Assembly: GCA_018296165.2 (NCBI GenBank)
Contig: JACKQL020000006.1
Coordinates: forward strand, 1,178,001-1,242,000
Length of the DNA: 64,000 bases
Source: Termitomyces sp. T153
Taxonomy: Eukaryota > Basidiomycota > Agaricomycetes > Agaricales > Lyophyllaceae
Reading direction: 5' to 3'
Shown: piece by piece, positions 46,634-58,500 of the stretch
How the letters are laid out: every line of letters begins with the position of its first letter
Numbering within the stretch: position 1 is the stretch's first letter
Made by a program: the position numbers and the translations under genes
Notes under the pieces: model-generated
The model's database searches: none
What the model was told of the DNA's origin: nothing
What the model saw: the letters and a program-made list of their open reading frames with translations, nothing else

Positions 46634-47207
46634 TCCTCTTTCAAGGCTTCTATTTTTATCTCAGGTTATGGTTCGCTCTTCGGTAGGACTGATGGACCGG
46701 TGACCTGGTTGTTCTCTGTTGATGATTGCTTTGTGATTGTTTTGTGGACATGGAAGATGGATACCCGTCAGATCTTTCGTTTGATTCGCTCGTTTGTGTG
46801 TACTTCTATTTTTCTTTTCTTCGATCGTACCTTCTCGGTCGTGCTCAAGCGTTTCACCAGTTACCTCATTTCAGAAGAGTTAGTTATTTGATCTCTTAAA
46901 CTTACATTTATCGTGATGAAACTGACAAATTTTGCTGGAATCTGTTAACTGCCTCGGAAAACTTATGATTTCCTCGCAATTTGTGGCATTGTCTTTCGAA
47001 GAACTTCGAGACAAGTAGGTGAATTTTCGACTATTCATATCGTTGAAACAGTACTCTCTTTGCCACAGACCCTTACGCCTGCTAAGTTTAGGTGTCCATG
47101 TCCGAATGTTCTCAGCCATTCACTCGAGTTTGACCGCATATAAGCCCCATTCTCGTAAATGAGTCACAATACGTAATACTATTTATCCATTTTAACCTCG
47201 AACTCCC
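46634..47207. other. Intergenic region
   Basis: ALDH 3' region and PhzF promoter. No convincing gene. Confidence 0.5.
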
Positions 47208-48209
47208 ATGTCCGCCCAATTCCTCTTGCTTACCGCATTTTCAAATAGCTTCACTGGCGGTAACCCCCCGCTGTTGTCTTCACAGACCTAATTCAGTCAG
47301 AAGAAATTTTCAAAAATATTGCGCAAAACTTCAATCAGCCCATCACCGCCTTCGTCTCGTATCAACCTCTCGCTCCGTCTGCGGATCGCCCTTGGAAGGC
47401 TGTTGCATTCTCCGTGTGCTGGTACACCGCGAGCCGGACTGAGGTGCCTCTATGCGGTCTTGGTACTCTTGCTGCTGCGAAAGGGATTTTTGAGCGTGCC
47501 GATGTGGCGCAGGATACGGAGATCGGAGAGTTGCATACTTTTGCTCATGGAGTCGTTACAGCCACTCAACGCACGGGAGGCTTTATTCAGATCGAGATTC
47601 CCGCTACTGAAACGAAAGAGGTCTCTCCGGAGGAATTTACGCGCATATCGAAGGTGCTTAATGAGACTTCAGGGAGAGAGCTCAAAATCGAACATATCGC
47701 TACTGGCGGAAAAGGCTTCGAGCATCGTAAGGGTTTCAAGCTCAAATTACGCTACATATGTTACATTATTGTGGGTAGATGCAATCTTCGTCTTAGATGA
47801 GCAGGAGGATCTAAAAAATCTCCCTGTTAACCTTACTTCTCCTGTACGTCTCTTTTTTGTATGGCCTTTCAGCATCAAAAACTTACATTCTGGGTCACAG
47901 CATCAAACTGGCTTCCATACGAACGTATACACTACCGTAAGCTCGAACACAGAAGAACGATTTGTATCCCGTATGTTCGCCCCGGGAATACTGCCAGGCG
48001 ACGAAGATCATGTATGCGGGTCCGCTCACTGTTTGATGGTCCCATACTGGTATAAGCGCCTCGGTATTGATCTGACAATCGAAATTAAAGCAAAGCAAGT
48101 CAGCGCTCGAGGAGGCGATCTGACCATCTCCTGGAACTCGGAGAGGGATAAGATTATGCTAGCGGGAGAAGTTGTCATTTTGGGCCAGGGCGAAGTGAAA
48201 ATGGCATAA
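47208..48209 (+). pseudogene. PhzF-family protein with a 1-nt frameshift
   Basis: Resembles the PhzF/diaminopimelate-epimerase fold family of putative isomerases. Start ATG 47208 (MSAQFLLLTAFSNSFTGGNP). The usual continuation is GGNPAVVF, but a run of six C (47264-47269) puts the next codons out of frame. Adding one base would give PAVVFTDLIQSEEIF and then an open frame to the end. Exons 47208-47726, 47779-47843 and 47901-48209 total 893 nt, one short of 298 codons. Later motifs are QPITAFVSY, TEVPLCGLGTLAAAKG, the GDEDHVCGSAHC signature and YWYKRLGI near the end. In bacterial PhzF a catalytic Glu sits in SETAFV; here the site reads QPITAFV. Either a recent pseudogene or a sequencing error in the C run. 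Confidence 0.75.
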
Positions 48210-48580
48210 CATTCGAATTTTGAGCTACCGATAGTTGTATGCTGATAGACCTCTAAGTATGCGTGCGTACGTGCAATTTATTGGAAGTCGTTGCGGCACT
48301 TCGGAAGTAGTGTGGCGTCGCCAACATCTCCCGAGTCCTAACTCAAAGTCCCAATTAGGCTTATTGCTACGTATACATGTATCTATTTGACGCTGCAAGA
48401 CGTAATGATGCATAATGCATTAACTACTCTATATGAAGGCGTGTGTACAAGATGTCGCCGAGTGGGCGTATCTAAGAAACGGGATGGTCTATACAATCTA
48501 TGGTTTTATGGGATGATGGCAGGATCTATGTATCGTACGAGGAACTAGAAGTGAGGTAGAAAACAGACGAAAAAAAACGA
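48210..48580. other. Convergent intergenic region
   Basis: Shared 3' region of the PhzF-like gene and perilipin. No gene seen. Confidence 0.5.
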
Positions 48581-49752
48581 TTAAGCGCCATTGGCACGAG
48601 GAGGGGCGGAATTGGACGATACTTCCCTTCCGCGCAACAGTAGCTCCGAGACGCCCTTCTTGATCGTGTCCAGCATCGGACTGACGCGATTCTGCACCTC
48701 ATGTCCAACGAGGCTGATCTTCTCCTGCAGCGTTATGTTCTCCTTCGAGATGATCTTTCGAAGTTCGGAGGTAGCCTCCGAGAGATTGTTCGTCACTTCC
48801 GTGTATGTCTGGTGGATCTGCGGTGGTATTTGATTTTGAAGTTGCGCAGCGGAGTCGCGAATTGACGTGGAGAAAGAAGCTGTGGCATTCTGAAGTTTCT
48901 GAAGCTCTAGAACCATGGAATCAGAGAGGCCGTGAATCTGATGCGATGCTGACGTGATGGAAGTAGTGGCGAGATTATTGATGGCATGAGCGGTTTCCCT
49001 GGCGCGTTGGCTGAAGAAACGTGTCAGTTACAAGGTATCCGATATACAAGAAAACGGCTTACACAAGGACATTTTGAGCTTGGAGCTGTTTGAATTGCTC
49101 ATTCGAATATACGTAGATGTTGTCTTTGAGCGTTTTAGAAAGAGAAATAGCGCGCTGGTACTGGTACTTGGCGTCTGGTGGAGTAGACGGACCGGCTTCG
49201 GAGCTGTTTGTGCGCCTGACGGCAACCTCGTAATAATCGACCAACGGCGAGAAGCGCTAAAGTCACTGATTCAGTATCACCGTGACTGACAGCTTGAGAA
49301 CAAGTTAAATGCACCTTGTCAATACTCGTAGCGGCGTTAATTGCCGGAGTCCTGATATTCGTGTCAATCTTCTTGTTCACGTCGCTGTAGGCGCCATTAA
49401 GAAAATCTGAAGCATGCTGCTTTTGCTCCTGAATCGCTGTGGCGACTTCTTCTGGCTTCGCCTTAAAGGGGTATGGGTAACGTGACTCGACCGCGTCGCA
49501 GGCCTTGTTCGCAATGCCATCGGCTTGAGAGATAATCGGAGCCAAACGAGTCTGTAGGGGCTCTGTACGCTTTATCGCTGATTTGGACAGCTCCTTGGCG
49601 GCGGAATACGAGCCTCGCGTGTACGCGTTGTTGGACAACGCGCCGTCGATGGACTGGAGGGAGAAGGTGACCAGAGGAATCTTTCCCAGACGGTATAAAA
49701 TAGTGAGCTCGGCGGGGGCTTTGGTTTCTGTGGTTGTTGTAGTGGTGGACAT
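48581..49752 (-). CDS. Perilipin-like lipid droplet protein
   Basis: Coats lipid droplets and controls access of lipases. Three exons (49752-49315, 49256-49063, 49010-48581) give 353 aa, with all junction phases consistent. The N-terminal PAT-like part has TILYRLGKIPLVTFSLQSID, AYTRGSYSAAKELSK and IISQADGIANKACDAVESRY, a pattern shared by fungal perilipins. The middle holds amphipathic helices (ISLSKTLKDNIYVYSNEQFK). The C-terminal half is a long helical stretch (VLELQKLQNATASFSTSI, VTNNLSEATSELRKII) suited to lying on the droplet surface. No TM segment is seen. The gene lies convergent to the PhzF-like gene. Appears intact. Confidence 0.85.
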
Positions 49753-51153
49753 GGTGGTGAAAGGAAGAGAGACGGAGAGATAAGTGTCGATATATTCTGC
49801 GTTTATAAAGAAGCGGCTCCGTGACTTCATCGCATGTGATTATCCGCATTGTAGAAACCACGTGCTTTTGATCGCCATTCAGACGCAATCTCCCGCGCAC
49901 ATACAGCATCCTCTGTTACAGCATCCTTTCATAGTCATGTTTACATATCAGCTTCTTCTTTTATGCATTGACGCAGAAATATCTCAGGTTATCTGAAGAT
50001 GACCCTTTTTCTTTATTGTGTACAACGTCGTTTACAATCGTTGCTTGTGACTTGGATTATGCTAGATTATGTGATCTCGTCTTTAGTGCAGCAGCCTCAG
50101 GGTCCAATCGGTGCAAATTTGACATGCCAGCTCATGACTTGATGTGAAGCTTTCACTGATGATGTCCATCCTTCAGGGTCCCGATAAGTCCTGACCAGAG
50201 AAGCGCTATGCAGAGGAACTATGCAGCCAGCCAGAACGAGTGTCCCAACAATGGTAGGCGAGCGTACAATATAGGATGACTGTCGTATGATGATGAATAA
50301 TGAATCACTGCTTTCTCAGATGTCTACCAATAAGAAGTTATTCGTAGTTTTTGTGACGACAACAATCATTTATGGTCACTAGTGTTGGATATATGTACAT
50401 AAGTGAAATATCAAGGTATCATACTGGCCTGTTGATTGGGAACAACCTTCTGAGTATGACTGGTGCAAAACATTGCTGCTTTTGTTCGTCTTCTCAACTC
50501 ATTGACAACCCAACTCAAACTGTCCTCAGGACAATTTTACATAGGGAGCACTGTCAAGCTCTCCTTCCAAACTCCATCGTAAATTTCGATATCCATTCAG
50601 GAGACTTGTGCATGAGGCATGAGTGTCATTATTGCAACGTCTCAATCTTGACGGGTGATAATTGACTAGACATATCAGGATTGGTGTTCTCATGGCGTTC
50701 AACGTTCGAATGGGACATAACACCGTATACTTGGTAATCTGCGTACCCGAATGTATGTACAGAGTTATGTACAGACCTCGGTGGTTGACACACAAATTCA
50801 ACGAGTCACTCGGACTTCTCTGTAAGTGAATCTCCCTACTTGGTGGAAGTGATGTTGTGAGTTCCTGTGAGCTGGTATGTACCTCAGTTCATCGTGAATC
50901 CGCGGAAATTTCCAAATGTCTCGAGGGTCAAAAAGCAAAATGACCAAACTGCAATTGAGTGCACCCATCATGTTGCAAGAGCAGGTTCTATTCGCTCGGC
51001 TGGATCTCTCCGTTGATAAGGAACAAAAAAGCGAGTGCATGATGGATATGTCAACTGTCAATCTGATGGACATGTGATGCACGATGTGCATCATCGACTC
51101 GTTTGTATTGATCAGAAGATATATGTGTACTTTGAAATAGTCGTAGGCGATTG
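49753..51153. other. Intergenic region, 1.4 kb
   Basis: No convincing gene on either strand. It must contain the perilipin promoter (the minus-strand start is at 49752) and the 3' region of the 7-TM gene. CpG content looks normal, so it is not part of the repeat block. Confidence 0.5.
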
Positions 51154-52476
51154 TCATCCCGTAGCTGAACGAGGAGTGCTTTTCCCTCCCGGTTCCGTTG
51201 ATATGATGGTGCTATCGGCCATCTTCTCAGCTCCACCTATTATCATTGTATCAACGGCATTCTCGCACGAATCGGCATCCGGATTCCCGGTTTCGTTCTC
51301 GGTACTTCGGAAAGACACAAAACGGAGTGGGGACCTCACACCCCCGTTCCCAGCTTCAAGGTCAAGATTCCCAAGCTGAGCTGCCAGCCATCGCGTAGAG
51401 ATCGTGTCCTCTCTGAACTTACCGAACCTGGTGTGGCGGAAAACTCGGCACGCCATCATATTCGTCAATGTAATGTTGAAAATTGCGAACGTGAGACGGT
51501 AGGGAACAGCTCCTACCCATGTAGTGACTACGTCCACTAGATTACTGGTTATTGATACCCTGAGTCCGGTTTAAGTATAAGCAAATCAAACATGAAAGTA
51601 TACTTACAGATAATAGACTTGACCGTCTTGAAGCAGAGCTCTTGAAAATGCGGGAAGATATTTACCTAGCACTAGAGATTTCATGTCCAATTTTTCACAA
51701 TGAAGAGTCCCGCTTGACAAAAGCCGCCACGAAATAGCAAAGAACACAAAGGTATCGTTGACTGTGAAAGCGATTGGAGCAGCACTTGCGAACGGTTTGA
51801 ATTCTGTGCTAATGCAGTAACGAGTAGGTCCAAGGTGGAATCCATTAGAGACGGTGGCAACGGTTAGGGAGCAACCTAGAACCCCTAGCCACAGCGCTGC
51901 GAAGAACGCCACAATGAATTTGTTTTTGTTGAAGACTGCGCGCACACGAAGGAAGAAGAGGAAGGCTGTCGAGGAGAATGTGATGTGGTATAAAACACAG
52001 ATAGTCTTTTCTATGATTTGGCAATTTGGTAGCGCCGCAGCTGAAATACTGTGAACAACAAGGAATGTGACGAGTGAGTGTTAACACACTTATAAAGATG
52101 ACGTTCAGAGAAACGTAAACCAGAACGCTGGCTCTGTCATAAAAACCATCAGCATCACAAAGATAAAGATTGTGGCCAGGTAGAAATGTATACCTCGAAA
52201 GAAAATACACTATAGTCGGAATACCAATCTTATGTCTGAACAGCAGTTTAAAATCACTGTCGACATGGCTGAGAACATCCCAGATCAAGGCCTACATGCC
52301 GAGGCCGGAATTGGATCAGCGACGTCCGTTATCTGTAGAAGAAAACTCACAGCGAGGGACCCCACCATCACATATGCAGAAATTGTTGCTTGATACCCAA
52401 CACGCGGGGACAAGAAAGCCATCGGGGTCAATGGGTTCAGTTGTTGAGCTTGTATCTCTGGAAGGTTGAAAGCCAT
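51154..52476 (-). CDS. Seven-TM membrane protein, basidiomycete expanded family
   Basis: Start ATG 52476 (MAFNLPEIQAQQ) is preferred; an in-frame ATG at 52509 would add 11 residues. Several exons encode TM helices with loop motifs seen in a large, poorly characterised 7-TM family of mushrooms: DFKLLFRHKIGIPTIVYFLS near TM2, FLFFLRVRAVFNKNKFIVAF, VATVSNGFHLGPTRYCIS, FTVNDTFVFFAISWRLLSSG, PAFSRALLQDGQVYYL, and NITLTNMMACRVFRHTRFG after the last TM. A hydrophilic tail of about 75 residues follows, ending STPRSATG. The overall layout resembles a G-protein-coupled receptor, but ligand and signalling role are unknown. It is the last host gene before the CpG-depleted block. Confidence 0.75.
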
Positions 52477-53858
52477 GATGTGGGATTTCACTGAGGACCA
52501 GGATAACATTTATTTAAGTAGAATACAATGTTTGGATTCGCGATTCAGATCATCAAAGTTTTTGACACAGATGTGATGGGGGTAGAACATTTTGAGGAGG
52601 TAAGATATCAGTGGCTGTCAAGACGAAGCACTGTTCAACGGGGTGATGGTTCCGAGATCTAGAATAGATTGAGGTTTTTCTTCGCAGCGGACTATGTGTA
52701 GGAAGTGTCTTCAATGTTGGAAACTTGAAGATGCTGATGGCCGAGCCAGACGGGAATCAGGCGTGATCCGGCTACTTTAGACGGACCTTTTGTTTTTTAT
52801 GTCAAATAAGGACAAGCAGACCAGAACCTTGGCCCTGATCAGGGCCAAGGGTTAGCACCGTCACACACTTATATCAAGGTCCAAGTGAACTGAGGCAGTG
52901 TATGTGTATTATCACTCTGGGATTCTGATCTCAACCTATCGCCACATTCTTTGCTGAGAGAAAACAGTGCTTACATCAATATATCTTGTTCTGTGATGCA
53001 AGGGATGTTAAAAAAAATGAGACATATTGGGTTGAATTTTTTTTTCAATAGCTACCTATCTGCTGACTAAGCTTCAATATTGTACTATTGGGTTGCTGCA
53101 TACTACTGATCCAGCTGGAAGCTACCCTGGGCCTGTTCTATCAAGGTGAAGGTTGACACTTACAACATGTTGATGTCTACATATTTTATGTCAGATGCTA
53201 CTAGGGCAGCTCCTCCCCTTCTATTTTGTCTGCTAGTTTGGTTAGTACTTGGTATTGTAAGACTGTTAAGAGACCTTACGACAAAGTGAGTAAAGAGGAG
53301 GATTGTTCAGCACCATAAAGTCATGTGACACACCAGGAAAGAGGCCATTTTCACCTTGCAACAAGGAGACAGCATATGCTTCCAACAGGTTGATGAACCA
53401 GTTTGAAGTCAACCATTGCATGTCTAAGGAGTACAAGACACCTTTCACAGTCCTCATCCTCTTACAGATATAGTTTGACATCTTAGCCTTCCACATCAAT
53501 GATCCAGCAGCCACAGGGGCTTTCTACCAATACACACCACACCTGTTCAAACTCATTGTGGAATCAAAATGGTCAGCTGTTTATGACTACTACTCTGTGT
53601 TCTTCAACCAGTGCCACACAGAAATGGCCTCTGGCAATTACTCCAGCTGAGGCTGACAGAATAACATCCTTTTGTTAGAACATGTATATAGACATCAAAA
53701 ACTTGAACTATCAAAGCAGTTGAAGAGATTTTCAGCTACCTCACTTGCAATCCTGGGGAGGCATGCAGGAAGTTCAATGAAGAGAAGTGTCCAACAACAC
53801 CTTGTTCTTGAAGACATTCACACTTGTGTGCAACATGCAGAAAAACAGACTACAGTAA
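52477..53858. other. 7-TM gene promoter, then start of CpG-depleted repeat block
   Basis: 52477-52940 looks like normal intergenic DNA and holds a perfect 24-bp palindrome (52827-52850). From about 52940 CpG almost disappears. The 53480-53860 part has plus-strand fragments such as YTPHLFKLIVESKWSAVYDY and, across the gypsy insertion point, HAEKQTTVN joined to ISTKIRPLAANP beyond 61155. So gypsy inserted in an older decayed reading frame I cannot identify. Confidence 0.5.
52827..52850. repeat. Perfect 24-bp palindrome
   Basis: CCTTGGCCCTGA (52827-52838) is followed immediately by its reverse complement, with no loop. It sits at the edge of the CpG-depleted block, about 350 bases upstream of the 7-TM gene start. 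It could be a dimeric factor-binding site or a cruciform; nothing decides. Confidence 0.8.
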
Positions 53859-53863
53859 ACATC
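53859..53863. repeat. Gypsy target-site duplication, left copy (ACATC)
   Basis: Matches 61151-61155 exactly. Confidence 0.9.
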
Positions 53864-54232
53864 TGTCAGGGGACTTCCATTTCTGACCTCTGTGACTGGT
53901 TCCAGCACCTCCACAGCTTGTTTAATGTCTCTGGGGCTCTTTCTAGAACCCCAGAGATCTCTGGAGAACTGCAGAGTTCTCCATATTACCTCAGCAATCA
54001 TTGCTCTAGGGTTAGGAGCAGCTCTGGTCTTCTGTACAGTAGTTCCCATGCCTCTGCTGCCCACTGATGCACTGCACTGAGCAGTGGGGATCCTTAGACT
54101 TGTTCTCTTCAGATTCCCCTCTGCTAGGTGATTAGTTACTAATTGTATCATTGTCTACTCTGCTAATATACTTCAGATTCCCCTCTGCTAGCTGCATGAC
54201 TCCAATCTGCCACTCCAGAAGTTGCCCTTACA
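53864..54232 (+). repeat. Gypsy 5' LTR with self-primer sequence
   Basis: It contains AGACTTGTTCT at 54096-54106, the exact reverse complement of 54235-54245 just past the LTR end. The same 11-mer is kept in the 3' LTR near 59847-59857. LTR copies differ by many transitions (for example CTCTGTGACTGG against TTCATAACTGAT). Confidence 0.9.
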
Positions 54233-54234
54233 GC

Positions 54235-54245
54235 AGAACAAGTCT
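54235..54245 (+). other. Gypsy primer-binding site, complementary to its own LTR
   Basis: AGAACAAGTCT begins two bases after the 5' LTR and pairs over 11 bases with 54096-54106, the same length as described for Tf1 self-priming. Confidence 0.7.
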
Positions 54246-54487
54246 CCTAAAACTGGTCTGGAAGCCCTTCATAGCTACAAGGAACCTCTGAACTGCTATC
54301 TGTTGCTTCCCCACCAGGATTAAACACTGCAGAGTCCTATGTCTCAGCTTGCCAACCCAGACACACCCTTGGAGGCCCCAGCCCTGCAGGACAAAGCCTG
54401 GACTTGCCTGCTACACTTAGAAACCCAGGTGCAATTAACACAATCATCTCTCACCCACCATACTACAGAACCTCTACCCTCCATCAA

Positions 54488-55560
54488 ATGACAGATCTTA
54501 TCTCCCAATTACTCCAGGCATTGCTCAAATGCCTAACCCCTAACTCTGCCCCTCCCATGGCTGTGGAACCAGCCCCAACCCCCTCCACACATGTCCCTGC
54601 AGCTCCAGTGATCCTACAGCCACAGATTCTGTGCTCAGCATTACCAGATGCATATAACAGTGCCTGCTCTAGTGGGGAGCAATTCCTGCAGTCCTGCCTC
54701 ACCTATATCCACCTCAGTAGGGACACTTTTAACTCTGACACATTGAAAATAGCCTGGGTGCTGTCATACATGAAGTCTGGACATGCCTCCACCTACACAC
54801 TGCAAGTTTTCCATTGCTCCAGAGGTGTTGGAAGTCTTCTGGACTGGGCCACCTTTGAGAAGGACTTCTGTGCAGAGTTTTTCCTGTTAGACCCTGCCAA
54901 GACTGCAACCTTGACACTATGTGATAGGAGAGCAATATGAGCAAAGAAAGCATACACTGGATGAGTACATTGAGTTGTTCCAGGCTCTGGTCAAGCAGGC
55001 TGCTTACTTCAATGGCCTTCAACTATGCCTCACCTTCTGGGATGGCTTGCACTCTGCACTGGTGGAACACATCAACAATCTGGCAGAGGGTCGCCCCAAT
55101 GATGAAAAGATTGTGTTATGGTATGAGGTGGCCTGGGACTAATGGCAACTCATGGAGATCTGGAGGGAGCTCCACTGTCCACATTCTGCACCGTGCCCCA
55201 CTCCAATCAGCAATTTCTGCCACCCTGCACCTGCTCACCCAACACTGGCCTTTACTCTAGCCATCTCCACAGCACACCTCCTGCTGCTAGGGATCCCTAT
55301 GGATGTGGATGCCACCAGGCAGCTCCACACTGCCCTGCTGCTGTGCCAGAAATACTAGAAGCCCAGGCGCTTTGCAGGGCACTGCCCCCTGGGCCTGGAG
55401 GTATACTACCTCTCCACAGCAGAGCAGGAGGAACTCCTCCTGCAGTTGCTAGCCACAAAGGATGCTGCCAAAGCTTTGTTGCTAGATGAGCCTACTCTGG
55501 AGTTGACCCTGAAGAAGATTAGCATGTGCACCTCACCTCTAGAGCTGGAGAAGAATTTTT
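54488..55560 (+). pseudogene. Gypsy Gag
   Basis: Starts near ATG 54488 (MTDLISQLLQALL), with a Pro/Ala linker, SGEQFLQSCLTYIHLS, ALPDAYNSAC and WATFEKDFCAEFF, the capsid-like core of Tf2-type Gag. A frame break near 54920 continues as YEQRKHTLDEYIELFQALVK. Further stops near 55141 and 55357 precede a damaged zinc knuckle (CQKY*KPRRFAGHCP, where a second Cys would be expected). It would form the particle shell. Stops and the knuckle damage look like C-to-T or G-to-A changes. Confidence 0.8.
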
Positions 55561-58500
55561 AGTTGAGTGATGGATGAGGTGTATGCCTCCATTATTGGGT
55601 GCTAACAGGTGCTTGTGTCTGTTAATAGAAAATGAAACTGCCTTTTCCAATGCTCTTCATTCTGAGACAGAGGAACCTCAACACTCCCCTCCAGATGTAC
55701 AAACACTAACTCTGCAGCCCCTGCTGAGCTCCCCAACACCTCCAAAGGTCCATCAGCATGGCCCTGCCTGGGTGCATCGAATTTCCCAACAGTACATGAT
55801 GGCTTCTGGCCCATCTATCAACTCCCTGCATCTAGACATGGAGATTGAGATGATGAACACCCAGCAAACCTGCAGAGTCACAGCTCTTCTGGATAGTGGA
55901 GCAATGAGACTGTTCCTAGACTTAGAGTTTGTCAAACATTATAACCTGACTGCACAGCCCCTCCCAAAGCCCATTCCAGTCTACAACATTGACAGAACAT
56001 CTAACAAAGCAGGTGCTATCAACTCTGTGGTTGATCTGGTCCTCCATTATCAGAACCATGTGGAGTGCACTATGTTCACTGTCACCAGCCTGGGTAGTCA
56101 GGACATGATCCTTAGTTTCACATGGCTCTGCAAGCACAACTCCAAGGTCAATTGGACCTAAGGAGAGGTAACCATGAGCAGGTGCTCCTGGAAGTGCTTT
56201 GCCTGTGCTGTGGAGGACAGAGCAGAGTGCTGGGCCCAAGTTCAAGAACATGCAGCCATTTGCACATGTCATGCTGGCCCTCTCCTCTTCACAGATCTAG
56301 ACCTCCTGGATCCCCCACCTCTGGCATTCCCTTATAAAGAGGCCCTCTATGAGGATGATCAGAGCAGCAGAGCCCTGGAGGAGGAGTGTGGAAGGGAGTT
56401 TGGTAGTGTACATGAGCCAGAGTTTCCAGACAAAGTGGTAGAAGTGGGAGATCAGATCTATGCTACTACTGTACACCTACCACCCTCTGTTGTAGAGATC
56501 TGGGCTAGCTAGACCATGTCCCAGTGGCTGGCCCAGGCATTTGCTGCCAATGCCATGCCCTGAGAGTTCCAGGACATAGTACCTCCCTACCTCCATGTGT
56601 TTGAGGATGTGTTCTCCAAAGCCTCATTTGACTTGCTTCCAGAGCACAAGAGATGGGACCATGCCATTGAACTGCTGCTGGATTCCACACCCTCCAGCTA
56701 TAAGGTCTATCCACTTGTGCCCAGGGAGCAGGATGAGCTCAAGCATTCCTGCAAAAAAACCTGGACTCCAGTCATATCTGCCCTTCTAAGTCTCTAATGG
56801 CCTCTCTGGTCTTCTTTATCAAGAAGAAGGATAGCTCACTCTGACTGGTTCAGGACTACCAGGTTCTCAACACCATGACAGTGAAGAATTGTTACTCCCT
56901 CCTCCTCATCTCTGAGCTCATCAACAACCTCTGGGAGGCACAATACTTCACTAAACTAGACATCCAGTAGGGTTACAACAATGTGCACATCCAGGAAGGA
57001 GATGAGTGGAAGGCCACCTTTCAGACTAACTGGGAATTATTTGAGCTGCTTGTTATGTTCTTTGAACTCACCAGTAGCCCCACCACCTTTCAGACCATGA
57101 TGAACAACATCTTCTGGGCCCTCATAGTAGAGGGCATAGTGTGTGTATACCTTGATGACATCTTCATCTATACCAAAATGCTGGAGGAACACTGTTGGAT
57201 CACTTGCCTTGTCCTGGAATGCCTCTGCCAGCACTAGCTCTACCTCAAGCCAGAGAAGTGCAAGTTTGAACAGACTCAGATTGAATACCTTGGCCTGATC
57301 ATCTCACATGGAGCTGTGAAGATGGACCTGGTGAAGGTAGCAGGTGTGGTGGAGTGGCCAGAGCCCAAGAACAAAAAGGAGGTGCAGGTGTTCCTTAGTT
57401 TCATGAACTTCTACCAGAGATTCATTCAGGACTTCTTGCACCATGCCAATCTGCCATTTGACCTCACTGGAAAGGATGTTATGTGGAGTTGGGGACCTCT
57501 GGAGCAGACAGCCCTTGACACTCTCAAGCATGCCATGACCTCCAGACCTGTCTCCCTCTTCCCAGATGACAACTCTCCCTTCTGGGTAGAAGCTGACAGC
57601 TCCAACTTTGCTACTGGGGCTGTGCTCTTGCAGCAATCTTCAGAGGATGGGAAGTGGCATCTGGTGGCCTTTTACTTCAAGAGCCTGAATGTGGTGGAGC
57701 AGAATTATGAGATCCATGATAAGAAGATGCTGGCTATCATCTGGTTGTTTGAGGAGTGGTGGCACTTCCTAGAAGGTGTGTGGCACAAGTTCAAGATCTG
57801 GACAGATCACAAGAACCTCAAATACTTCTGGACAGCCAAGAAGCTTAATTGCCAACAAGCCTGGTGGTCCCTTTACCTTGCCAACTTTGACTTCTCTTTA
57901 TGCTACAAGCCTGGCCAGAGCATGAGGAAACCAGATACCCTGTCCCAGAGAGTGGACCATGGCATGGGGGAGGAGGATAACAGCAACATTGTGCTCCTCT
58001 GCTCTGAACTGTTTGTGATCCAAGCCATGGAGGGTCTAGCTGTCAAGGGAGTGGAAGTAGACATTCTCTGGGATATACAGTGGGGTAATTGGAATGGTCA
58101 GCAGGAGGAACTTGTGGTGCAAGCAGCTTGAACACTGAAGTCAGGGCATACCACTGATGCCAAGGCAGTCTACATAGATGAATGGGCCCTCCAAGATGAA
58201 ATCCTGACCTTCTGAGACTATATTTATGTCCCCAACATTCTGGAGCTCTGTCAGAGGATTGTGGAGCAACACCACAACTCCCACATTGCAGAGCACCCTG
58301 GACAGTGGAAGACACTGGAGCTAGTATTGCAGAACTACTGGTAGCCCAAGATGTCCTGGTATATTGGATCCTACACTAGTACATGTGATCTCTGCCTCTA
58401 GACCAAGCCCCAATGCCAACTCTCCTATGGACAGTTACACCCACTGCCTGTGCCTGCAGAATAATGGAGCATGGCTTCCATGGACTTCTTTGTAGAGCTC

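Noticed and set aside
47264..47296. Very short intron in the PhzF-like gene (GTAACC...CAG, about 30 nt)
   Set aside because: Far shorter than the other introns here (about 50-70 nt) and would delete conserved residues PAVVF.
47319..48209. 296-residue plus-strand ORF as the real gene
   Set aside because: Over most of its length it is a shadow frame; the spliced PhzF reading in other frames carries the family motifs. Only the last exon coincides.
27694..48209. Secondary-metabolite gene cluster
   Set aside because: OMT, ABC pump, ALDH3 and PhzF-like genes are separated by housekeeping genes, with no polyketide, peptide or terpene synthase.
52827..52850. Helitron 3' terminal hairpin
   Set aside because: No CTRR end follows the palindrome and no Helitron coding is seen.
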